A stretch of DNA of 23,177 nt, taken from the NCBI GenBank assembly GCA_964411675.1, contig CAYPLR010000025.1, forward strand, positions 1 to 23,177, written 5' to 3'. This document shows positions 17,037 through 22,973 of this stretch, piece by piece. Every line of letters begins with the position of its first letter. The stretch's first letter is position 1. Position numbers and translations under genes: made by a program. Below the pieces are notes generated by a model. The model was not told the origin of the DNA, searched no databases, and saw only the letters and a program-made list of their open reading frames with translations. The DNA comes from JAAYBG01 sp964411675 (lineage in GTDB: Bacteria; Bacillota_I; Bacilli_A; ML615J-28; CAG-698).

Positions 17037-17065
17037 AAATAAAAGGCTTAAGGATTTCTCAAGCC
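17037..17065 (-). terminator. Riboswitch expression-platform terminator
   Basis: Minus-strand hairpin GGCTTGAG-AAATC-CTTAAGCC followed by UUUUAUUU, about 20 bases after the aptamer. The 5' arm (TTGAG) can alternatively pair with CTTAA at the aptamer's P1 3' side, giving the mutually exclusive antiterminator expected of an OFF riboswitch. Confidence 0.8.
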
Positions 17066-17084
17066 AAAAGTTCATAAAAACAGT

Positions 17085-17157
17085 TAAGTCGTAGACCAGC
17101 AATTTAAGGTAGCTAGGTAGAGACGTTCAAACCCTATTATTGAACTTATACGGCACT
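17085..17157 (-). promoter_or_regulatory. Purine riboswitch aptamer, guanine-type (C74)
   Basis: The minus-strand RNA matches the purine riboswitch three-way junction. P1 pairs CGTA with TACG; J1/2 is UAUAA. P2 is GUUCAA/UUGAAC with loop AAUAGGG, J2/3 is GUCUCUACC, and P3 has a 7-base loop CCUUAAA. The GG of loop 2 and CC of loop 3 are in place for the loop kissing, and U22, U47 and U51 (xpt numbering) are kept. The specificity base in J3/1 (GG-UC-UACG) is C74, predicting guanine or hypoxanthine rather than adenine. U51 argues against the Mesoplasma 2'-deoxyguanosine class. Position 73 is U rather than the usual A, and P1 has one C-A mismatch. Guanine binding should favour the terminator at 17037-17065, turning the downstream genes off. 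Confidence 0.85.
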
Positions 17158-17168
17158 CATTTTTTACT

Positions 17169-17196
17169 ATTATATCTCATATAAAATAAAAAGCAA
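17169..17196 (-). promoter_or_regulatory. Promoter of the riboswitch-permease transcript
   Basis: Minus-strand -35 TTGCTT (17191-17196), 16-base spacer, -10 TATAAT (17169-17174). Transcription would start about 5 bases before the aptamer region. It lies immediately after the hexosaminidase stop codon, and no terminator separates the two units, so some read-through into the riboswitch is possible. Confidence 0.65.
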
Positions 17197-17203
17197 GTGT
17201 TTC

Positions 17204-18655
17204 TTAATGTAATCGTTTTCTTTTTTTGTATTTACACATTGATAGAAATGATTTTATAATGTTTTTATCAATTACACTGAAATAAAATGATAATTTCAAA
17301 AAACATCTTTTCCATAAAAATGGATTTACTTCTGATAATGGAGCGTAGTTAATCCCTAATGAATCTAATTTGTTTCTGAAAATATCTAGCCTAACAAGAA
17401 AACTATTATAATCATGTCTATTGGACCATCCTTTTTCAGCAACAGCGAATAAGCGAGGATAAGCAAGGTATTCTAATTTTGGAATAGAATCAATATACTC
17501 CGTCCAAATTGGTGCTTCTACTCCTAGAATATGCTGACTATTAAAAGGGAATCGATAGTTATATGTCTTTTCCAATGGAGTGATTCCATAATTGTAATCT
17601 AAGTAATAATGTTTAAAAGGGCTTATAATTGCTTTATGTCCTTTTTCCACTAGACCTTTAGCCAAACCAGTATGCTTGTTATCATCTTTCCAATATTGCA
17701 TAATGATTTTACTATCAATCGTTTCACAGGTCATTCCATCATTCCAACAAATCACTTTTTTCCCTTTTTTTGTTATATGTTTTGCAATTTCATTTAAAAA
17801 GAAAGTTTCTAGTTCTTCTGGAGTTTGTAAGTTTTCTCTTTTCATCTTTGCTTGGCAATCAGGACATGTCAGCCAGTTTAGTTTTAAAGCTTCATCCCCA
17901 CCGATATGAATATAGCGAGAAGGAAATAATTCACACACCTCATTGAGAACATCACAGCAAAACTGATAGGTAAAGTCTCGTCCAACACAAGCGATGTTAG
18001 GAAGGATTCCAAAGTGTTCAGCAACACTTATTTTTTCTTTTGTACATAAGAGTTCTGGATAGCAACTACAAGCAGCTGTAAAATGACCTGGCATATCAAT
18101 TTCAGGAATGACTTCGATATATCGTTCCTGACAATAGGTAATAATTTCTTTTATTTGTTCTTGGGTATAGTATCCTGATACTTCTTTTCCATCATTCCTT
18201 GTTTGTTTTCTAATCGATCCTTGGGTAGTCAATTTTGGATATCTTTTAATTTCGATTCTCCATCCTTGATCATCTGATAAATGCCAATGAAAAACGTTCA
18301 TTTTTACTAAAGCCATTAACTCAATTTGTTTTTTTATCTCTGAGATTGGGAAAAAATGCCGACACGAATCAATCATAAATCCACGATATGGATATTGTGG
18401 ATAATCATGAATGGTCATTTCAGGGATTTCATGAGGATAAATGGCAAATAACTGTTCTAATGTCTTTTGTCCATAAAACCTCCCTCTTTCTTTTGCGTAT
18501 TCAACAACTATACCTTCTTTACTTGTAATAATTTTATAGCCTTCTTCTTCTAGGCTATCATTATAAGCATAGATTATGTTATTACCATCGTAAGGAAAAA
18601 AGTTTCTTTCATTTATGATGCTGTGATTAACTTGAGGAATTATTGCAAGTGCCAT
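17204..18655 (-). CDS. GH20 beta-N-acetylhexosaminidase, cytoplasmic
   Basis: A 483-residue glycoside hydrolase family 20 enzyme that removes terminal N-acetylhexosamine residues by substrate-assisted catalysis. A small N-terminal alpha/beta part (about 1-80) precedes the barrel. Barrel landmarks are YRGFMIDSCRHF (90-102), FHWHLSDDQGWRIEI (122-136), EVIPEIDMPGH (181-191) and the catalytic HIGGDEA with Asp254-Glu255. A CPDC pair follows at 264-267. There is no signal peptide, so it works inside the cell on imported chitobiose-, mucin- or peptidoglycan-derived sugars. The last 35 residues are hydrophobic and then strongly basic, and do not look like part of the barrel. Start ATG 18655 follows AGGTGGG. 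No sugar transporter is next to it here. Confidence 0.92.
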   Translation of the reverse strand: MALAIIPQVNHSIINERNFFPYDGNNIIYAYNDSLEEEGYKIITSKEGIVVEYAKERGRFYGQKTLEQLFAIYPHEIPEMTIHDYPQYPYRGFMIDSCRHFFPISEIKKQIELMALVKMNVFHWHLSDDQGWRIEIKRYPKLTTQGSIRKQTRNDGKEVSGYYTQEQIKEIITYCQERYIEVIPEIDMPGHFTAACSCYPELLCTKEKISVAEHFGILPNIACVGRDFTYQFCCDVLNEVCELFPSRYIHIGGDEALKLNWLTCPDCQAKMKRENLQTPEELETFFLNEIAKHITKKGKKVICWNDGMTCETIDSKIIMQYWKDDNKHTGLAKGLVEKGHKAIISPFKHYYLDYNYGITPLEKTYNYRFPFNSQHILGVEAPIWTEYIDSIPKLEYLAYPRLFAVAEKGWSNRHDYNSFLVRLDIFRNKLDSLGINYAPLSEVNPFLWKRCFLKLSFYFSVIDKNIIKSFLSMCKYKKRKRLH

Positions 18656-18676
18656 AGATCATCCCACCTTTCCTTC

Positions 18677-18685
18677 ATTGTATCA
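18677..18685 (-). promoter_or_regulatory. Extended -10 promoter of the hexosaminidase gene
   Basis: Minus-strand TGA then TACAAT, with only a poor -35 (TTTTCA-like) about 17 bases upstream. Transcription would start near 18670, about 15 bases before the start codon. Confidence 0.5.
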
Positions 18686-18724
18686 CAAATATGAAAGGTT
18701 GAAAAGAACGAATCAAAAAAGTAT

Positions 18725-18761
18725 TAAAAAGCCCAAAGCTTCTTTGGATACTTTGGGCTTT
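18725..18761 (-). terminator. Terminator of the degV gene
   Basis: Minus-strand hairpin with arms AAAGCCCAAAG and CTTTGGGCTTT around a 12-base loop, then U residues, 12 bases after the degV stop codon. Confidence 0.9.
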
Positions 18762-18773
18762 CTGCACTTTTGT

Positions 18774-19664
18774 TTATTTGTTATAAGGGGTGAAGCGATC
18801 ATTTCCTAAATAGAATATAGCTAAAGTATCCACACCTGAGTGGCTTCCAATAACTGGTCCTACATAATTAAACACAACATTTTTTACTTTTATACTTTCA
18901 TTAATTCGATCAACTACGTATATAACATCATCCAAACAATCCCCATGAGAAATAAATATCTCTTGTTTTTCGGGATTCTCAATTGTTTGAATCATTCGTT
19001 CAATCATTTTATTTAAAGCTTGGCGACGCCCTCTAACTGCTCCTGTCTGTACCAATCTTCCTCCCATATCAACATGTAATAATGGTTTGATTTTTAGGAG
19101 TGTCCCAAGAAAAGCTTTTGCATAAGATAGTCTTCCTCCTCGACGAAGATGATTTAAATCACCGACTGTAAATAAATGACATAGTCTTTGTTTGTTTTTT
19201 TCTGCCCATAATACTAGTTCTTCTAAACTAGCATTTTGTTCTTTTTGTTCAGCTAGATATTTTAGGAGTAGTCCTTGTCCCATGGAAGCACATAAAGAGT
19301 CGATGATTAAGATTTTTCGATGTGGATATTTTTCTTGTAATTCACTTTTCGCAACTAGAGACGATTGATATGTTCCTGATAACGCAGAAGAAAAAGTAAC
19401 TAGCAATATGTCATACCCTTCTTCTAAAAGCGGTTCTATTACTTCTATATATTGCTCCGGATTCACCTGGGATGTTTTTGCAATTCTACGTTCCCTTAAT
19501 AGTTGGTAAAAATCCTTGAATTTAATTTCTCTTTCATCTAAATAATTGCGATAAGATTTATCCTCAATTGTTACACTTAATGGTAATACAATTAAGTCTA
19601 ATGATTTGGCCATTTCTGCTGGTAAATCAACACATGAGTCAGTAACGATTTTGAATTTTTGCAT
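18774..19664 (-). CDS. degV: DegV-family fatty acid-binding protein
   Basis: A 296-residue cytoplasmic protein of the DegV/FakB family. These bind a fatty acid and, where studied, present it to the kinase FakA for phosphorylation and use in phospholipid synthesis. Landmarks: VTDSCVDLP at 7-15, KTSQVNPEQY at 63-72, TFSSALSGTYQS around 90-101, IIDS with ASMGQG (about 126-137), LNHLRRGGRLS (about 175-185) and a C-terminal SHSGVDTLAIFYLG lid motif. All conserved family blocks are present and the length is typical. The start ATG 19664 has an AGGAGG site. No fakA-like kinase gene lies in the window. It is a single-gene unit with its own terminator. Confidence 0.92.
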   Translation of the reverse strand: MQKFKIVTDSCVDLPAEMAKSLDLIVLPLSVTIEDKSYRNYLDEREIKFKDFYQLLRERRIAKTSQVNPEQYIEVIEPLLEEGYDILLVTFSSALSGTYQSSLVAKSELQEKYPHRKILIIDSLCASMGQGLLLKYLAEQKEQNASLEELVLWAEKNKQRLCHLFTVGDLNHLRRGGRLSYAKAFLGTLLKIKPLLHVDMGGRLVQTGAVRGRRQALNKMIERMIQTIENPEKQEIFISHGDCLDDVIYVVDRINESIKVKNVVFNYVGPVIGSHSGVDTLAIFYLGNDRFTPYNK

Positions 19665-19706
19665 ATGTAGTCCTCCTAATCAATCATTCATAATTTTTAC
19701 ATTCTA

Positions 19707-19712
19707 ATTATA
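19707..19712 (-). promoter_or_regulatory. Possible -10 box for degV
   Basis: Minus-strand TATAAT about 43 bases before the degV start. The expected -35 position holds AGGTCT-like sequence, a poor match, so another factor may be needed. A tandem repeat of CTATCTA (plus strand, 19734-19747) overlaps the upstream side. Confidence 0.3.
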
Positions 19713-19794
19713 TCGTATTGATTACTCAAGACCTATCTACTATCTAGTCGGCTGCTATAATCTAAAATTTTAAAGAGTAGAATCAATTTTTATC

Positions 19795-19811
19795 TCTCTA
19801 CTAATTAGAGA
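19795..19811. promoter_or_regulatory. Inverted repeat upstream of the XRE regulator gene
   Basis: TCTCTA-N5-TAGAGA, a perfect 6-base inverted repeat ending 18 bases before the -35 of the plus-strand promoter. It is a candidate operator for the neighbouring XRE protein (autoregulation), inferred from position only. The rest of the 200-base degV-XRE gap is AT-rich without other recognisable elements. Confidence 0.35.
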
Positions 19812-19829
19812 ATCACCCAAAACTTTAAA

Positions 19830-19858
19830 TTGCTTAATCAAAAAAAAGATGTTATAAT
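19830..19858 (+). promoter_or_regulatory. Promoter of the XRE-PAP2 operon (leaderless start)
   Basis: -35 TTGCTT (19830-19835), 17-base spacer ending TGT, -10 TATAAT (19853-19858), so it also has an extended -10. The usual +1 distance puts transcription start at about 19865, which is the A of the start codon. Confidence 0.75.
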
Positions 19859-19864
19859 TAATTT

Positions 19865-20458
19865 ATGTTTACAGAAGAACAAATCAAACAAAATATTGCA
19901 AACAATTTAATAAAATATCGAAAGGCTCATAATCTAACACAAATCCAACTCGCTGAAAAACTAAATTACTCTGACAAATCAATATCAAAATGGGAAAGAC
20001 AAGAAAGCATCCCAGATTTAGTAATTTTAAGTAATATCGCTGAATTGTATGGAATTTCTGTTCAAGATTTATTAACCAATCCTAAAGAAAAAGTAAAATC
20101 ACCTATTCATAATAATCACCTCATTATTACTTTGATGTCGTTTACGGGTGTTTGGGCTATCGCAACTGCTGTTTATGCCCTATTGGGGATTTTTGCTCCT
20201 GATTTAACAAAATCATGGTTAACATTTATTTATGCAATTCCTATCTCCTTGATAGACCTTGTTGTCTTTACAAGATTATGGGGAAATAAATGGATTTTAT
20301 TCTTTGCTATCTCTTTATTGTCTTGGTCAATACCTTTATCTATTTACTTATCAATTGATTACGACCAATTATGGTTACTTTTTATTGTAATTATTCCTCT
20401 TCAAATTTTAGCCATATTGTGGTTTATTCCCCATAAAGCAAAAAGAAATAAAAAATAA
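19865..20458 (+). CDS. XRE-family regulator with C-terminal membrane domain
   Basis: A 197-residue protein. Residues 12-70 form a Cro/CI-type helix-turn-helix (NLTQIQLAEKLNYSDKSIS is the two-helix DNA-reading unit, followed by KWERQESIPD). A short basic linker leads to four hydrophobic segments at about 86-109, 117-138, 142-163 and 168-189, then a Lys/Arg-rich tail. It is therefore a DNA-binding domain tethered to the membrane, a known but poorly characterised Firmicute architecture. There is no ribosome binding site before the ATG and the promoter places +1 on it, so the mRNA is probably leaderless. The PAP2 phosphatase gene follows 35 bases later, and the two likely share a transcript. An envelope-sensing role is inference. 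Confidence 0.85.
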   Translation: MFTEEQIKQNIANNLIKYRKAHNLTQIQLAEKLNYSDKSISKWERQESIPDLVILSNIAELYGISVQDLLTNPKEKVKSPIHNNHLIITLMSFTGVWAIATAVYALLGIFAPDLTKSWLTFIYAIPISLIDLVVFTRLWGNKWILFFAISLLSWSIPLSIYLSIDYDQLWLLFIVIIPLQILAILWFIPHKAKRNKK

Positions 20459-20493
20459 ATTGATCATCAAAAAAAATGTCTAGGAGGATTAGA

Positions 20494-21384
20494 ATGAAAG
20501 ATTTTGAGATTTCCATTATCAAGACTTTGCGTGAATTATCAACACCATTTATTGATGGGCTGTTGCAAGCAATCACTTTTTTAGGAGAACAATATGTACT
20601 CATTGCTGTTCTTGCTGTGGTTTACTTTGTCTTTGATAAACGAGCAGGACAAAGAGTTGCTTATTCCATCTTTACTTCATTATCTCTAAATGGATCGGTC
20701 AAAGGGATTGTGAAGTACGAACGTCCGTTTGTTTATGACACAAGCTATGAACCAGTAAGAGTAGAAACCGCTACTGGATATTCTTTCCCAAGCGGTCATA
20801 CACAAAACTCTTCAGTTACCTACATTTCTATTGCTTTACAAGCGAAAAAGAAATGGTTGTTTTGGGTGGTTGGAATTCTTATTTTCTTGATTGGTATCTC
20901 TCGAGTAGGTTTAGGCGTTCATTATCCAAAAGATGTCGTATTTGGATGGATATTTGGAATTGGTTGTGCTTTTCTAGGAAACTATTTACATCGAAAATTT
21001 GAACACGATCTTAAGAAAACAACTCTTCTTTATGTGATAACCTTTGCTATTTTCTTACCTTTCGTCTTTATCTTTTGGCGTAATGACTTTTCTGATATTA
21101 AGATTTATCGTGATTTCTATACTAGTTATTCTATGTTTGCTGGTTTTGTTGCTGGTAGTCTTTGGGAAAGAAAAGTCCTTGACTTTGATTGTAAGGCTCC
21201 ACTGGGAAAAAAACTTCTTCGATTGTTAGGTGCTATTATTTGTGTTATCATAACCCAATTTGGCCTTGATAAGGTATTCCCTGAAGGATTTATTCTTCTT
21301 GATATGTTACGTTACTTCTTAATATCCTTTGTTACGTTAGGTCTTTATCCTATATTATTTAAAAATAGCTTATTTAAAAAGTGA
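20494..21384 (+). CDS. PAP2-family membrane phosphatase
   Basis: A 296-residue membrane protein with the three-part PAP2 acid phosphatase signature complete. The first part is K70-x6-RP (Arg77-Pro78), the second PSGH at 99-102, and the third SR-x5-H-x3-D (Ser136, Arg137, His143, Asp147). His102 and His143 are the catalytic pair. Helices surround and follow these motifs, with extra C-terminal helices to residue 290. Such enzymes dephosphorylate lipid phosphates or isoprenoid pyrophosphates (PgpB, BcrC) on the outer membrane face. Which lipid is used here is not readable. The start is ATG 20494, six bases after AGGAGG; an ATG at 20476 in frame lies upstream of that site. The TGA stop lies within the terminator stem. 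Confidence 0.92.
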   Translation: MKDFEISIIKTLRELSTPFIDGLLQAITFLGEQYVLIAVLAVVYFVFDKRAGQRVAYSIFTSLSLNGSVKGIVKYERPFVYDTSYEPVRVETATGYSFPSGHTQNSSVTYISIALQAKKKWLFWVVGILIFLIGISRVGLGVHYPKDVVFGWIFGIGCAFLGNYLHRKFEHDLKKTTLLYVITFAIFLPFVFIFWRNDFSDIKIYRDFYTSYSMFAGFVAGSLWERKVLDFDCKAPLGKKLLRLLGAIICVIITQFGLDKVFPEGFILLDMLRYFLISFVTLGLYPILFKNSLFKK

Positions 21385-21410
21385 AGCCACCCCGTAGCTT
21401 CACTTTTTTA
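21376..21410. terminator. Terminator after PAP2, usable in both directions
   Basis: Hairpin with arms AGTGAAGC and GCTTCACT and a 9-base loop, with A residues before and T residues after. It ends the PAP2 transcript on the plus strand and can end the convergent minus-strand unit, whose last stop is at 21425. Confidence 0.85.
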
Positions 21411-21424
21411 TTGAATCAAAAACA

Positions 21425-21877
21425 TTAAAATTTTGAATTTTGATAGTTATAAGGGATACTCGTTCCTACAACGACATCTTCTATCTTGTTGATGATTAAC
21501 CAATCATCCATATTACTTTGATGATCAAATTCTAATGGGCTTATTTTTTCAACATGACTAAACTCCACTAAGCATAAACATGTTTTATGCCATCTTTCTT
21601 TTTGTTTGTCTGTTAAGACTAGTTTACCATTATTGTTCTCTATAATTCCTATAATTTGTTCATCTGATAATTTCACATAATTTAGAACATTTGTGATAAT
21701 GGCCTTCGCCGTTATTTTTTTTGTTCCTTTTTCTATAAAATAGATAGTCTCATCTTTAAATACTCTACTATGGGGTATTTTTCTTCCTGAGGCTCCTCGA
21801 ATAATCATTGTTTTTTCACCAGTTAAAATCTTAGATAATTCTTTGGATTTATCATCACAATAAGCTAAATGTACCAT
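21425..21877 (-). CDS. PUA/ASCH-like small protein, function unknown
   Basis: A 150-residue soluble protein. The N-terminal half (MVHLAYCDDK, then LTGEKTMIIRGASGRK...HSRV..DETIYFI) has the short-strand pattern of ASCH/PUA-like beta-barrel domains, with the conserved GxKT and basic patch that in this fold contact RNA or nucleotides. A YFIEKGTKKITAKAII strand pair (46-61) is followed by a helical segment, KQKERWHKT (about 90-98). The end has NMDDWL near 121. This resembles a group of conserved hypothetical proteins; no experimentally known function comes to mind. It is translated 11 bases after the GNAT gene, with only a weak AGAG ribosome site, so it is probably coupled to it. Confidence 0.6.
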   Translation of the reverse strand: MVHLAYCDDKSKELSKILTGEKTMIIRGASGRKIPHSRVFKDETIYFIEKGTKKITAKAIITNVLNYVKLSDEQIIGIIENNNGKLVLTDKQKERWHKTCLCLVEFSHVEKISPLEFDHQSNMDDWLIINKIEDVVVGTSIPYNYQNSKF

Positions 21878-21888
21878 ATTATACTCTC

Positions 21889-22347
21889 TTAGTCTAATTG
21901 ATTGGTACAGTCTTTTTGATAATTAACTGTCTCTTTATCTCTCTTTATTTCTTTATAACCACATTTCTTGTAAAACTGGTTTGTTCTAACATTCCAAACT
22001 GGAGTGTCAAGTTTATATATTGCATTGGGTAATAATTCTTCAATCAGTTCCATTAGTTTTACTCCTAAATGTCTATGGAAATAAAGAGGATCTATAAAAA
22101 TTCGCCCAATATAAATTTTTTCTTTAGAAATCCATAAAATGGCTGCTCCTATGATGGTATCGTCAAGCCAATAAGAATACAACTTCCCCTCCTTTTGCAT
22201 TTGTTCATGCCAGGAAATAGAATCATAATCTGGAGGTCCATCTAATTCATCCCCTCCTACCGAGATATCACTATGAAAAGAAAGTTTAGATATTCGAACA
22301 ATCTCATTCACATCTTCAATGTTTGATAAAGTAAGTTTTGCATTCAT
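21889..22347 (-). CDS. GNAT-family N-acetyltransferase
   Basis: A 152-residue cytoplasmic GNAT domain. The acetyl-CoA loop is HRHLGVKLMELIEE (91-104), preceded by the IYIGRIFIDPLYF strand, and a VWNVRTNQFYKKCGYKE segment (about 117-133) matches motif B, including the Asn and Tyr typical of the family. The N-terminus (to about 60) contains a Gly/Asp/Pro-rich stretch GGDELDGPPDYDS probably in the acceptor site. Start ATG 22347 follows AAGGAG. It is the first gene of a pair with the PUA/ASCH-like protein and has its own promoter. The substrate is unknown. Confidence 0.85.
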   Translation of the reverse strand: MNAKLTLSNIEDVNEIVRISKLSFHSDISVGGDELDGPPDYDSISWHEQMQKEGKLYSYWLDDTIIGAAILWISKEKIYIGRIFIDPLYFHRHLGVKLMELIEELLPNAIYKLDTPVWNVRTNQFYKKCGYKEIKRDKETVNYQKDCTNQLD

Positions 22348-22380
22348 CTTCGTTCTCCTTAATATTGTGTGTTTTTACGG

Positions 22381-22408
22381 GTTATAATAAATATAAAAAA
22401 TATTTCAA
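22381..22408 (-). promoter_or_regulatory. Promoter of the GNAT/PUA-like pair
   Basis: Minus-strand -35 TTGAAA (22403-22408), 16-base spacer, -10 TATAAC (22381-22386), giving a leader of about 27 bases before ATG 22347. It lies directly after the isochorismatase gene, with no terminator between, so read-through is likely. Confidence 0.55.
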
Positions 22409-22416
22409 AACAAAAC

Positions 22417-22908
22417 TTAGGCTATTAAATCATTCAAATTAATAATTTCACAGCCTTGATTTTTATAATAATCTAACATTTCACTAATCTTCTTTTTATC
22501 ATAGCTAGTAACCGCGTTAGATATAACTATCACATGATAATTTGCTTTACACATATTATAACAGGTGGACTTCACACAGGCAGCAGCATCAGCTCCAGCT
22601 ACATAAAAATCAGTGATTTCATATTGCTTAATAAAGTTCATAAATTCTTTACTTGTTAATGCATTTCCTTTGGATTTTGTAAAGATATTATTGGATACTA
22701 TGTTCATATCAGAAACTAGTTCTGCTCCTTTTGTGTTGGGCTTAAAAGTTCTCGTTCCTTCTGATAAATTTTCATGGCGAATATACACAACATGAATATT
22801 TGTTTTAACTGCCCACTCAATGGCTTTATTGATATTTTCAATAATTTCCTTGTAATTCTTAGTAATATCGTTTTGAATGTCAATCACTACTAAAGCTTTT
22901 TTCTGCAT
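22417..22908 (-). CDS. Isochorismatase-family cysteine hydrolase
   Basis: A 163-residue cytoplasmic hydrolase with the Asp-Lys-Cys triad of the isochorismatase/nicotinamidase superfamily. Asp10 lies in VVIDIQND and Cys111 in AACVKSTCYN; the Lys is probably Lys78 in NIFTKSKGNAL. The AGADAAACV segment (104-112) corresponds to the family's oxyanion strand, with AD-A-A in place of the usual cis-peptide surroundings. The protein is short but within range for stand-alone members. The start ATG 22908 has a GGAGG site. It is followed by the GNAT and PUA-like genes. The substrate cannot be assigned: nicotinamide, isochorismate, ureidoacrylate or another amide are all possible. No NAD-salvage or siderophore genes are nearby. 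Confidence 0.88.
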   Translation of the reverse strand: MQKKALVVIDIQNDITKNYKEIIENINKAIEWAVKTNIHVVYIRHENLSEGTRTFKPNTKGAELVSDMNIVSNNIFTKSKGNALTSKEFMNFIKQYEITDFYVAGADAAACVKSTCYNMCKANYHVIVISNAVTSYDKKKISEMLDYYKNQGCEIINLNDLIA

Positions 22909-22944
22909 TTTTATCCTCCAAAAATGTTTTCTTTGTGCCTTTTA

Positions 22945-22973
22945 AGTTTATCATAAAACCCCAAAACTTACAA
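22945..22973 (-). promoter_or_regulatory. Promoter of the isochorismatase-family gene
   Basis: Minus-strand -35 TTGTAA (22968-22973), 17-base spacer, -10 TAAACT (22945-22950), giving a leader of about 30 bases before ATG 22908. Confidence 0.5.

Noticed and set aside
16881..17102. A 73-codon version of the leader ORF
   Set aside because: Its start lies inside the riboswitch aptamer without a ribosome site; the ATG at 17018 with GGAGG is the better start.
19734..19747. Tandem CTATCTA repeat near degV
   Set aside because: Only two copies of a simple AT-rich 7-mer; too little to call a repeat element or operator.
20476..20493. Earlier ATG for the PAP2 gene
   Set aside because: The AGGAGG ribosome site lies between this ATG and the one at 20494, so the later start is used.
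21382..21384. TGA as a possible Trp codon (Mollicute code)
   Set aside because: The TGA is within the terminator hairpin and other Trp codons in the window are TGG, so it is a stop.
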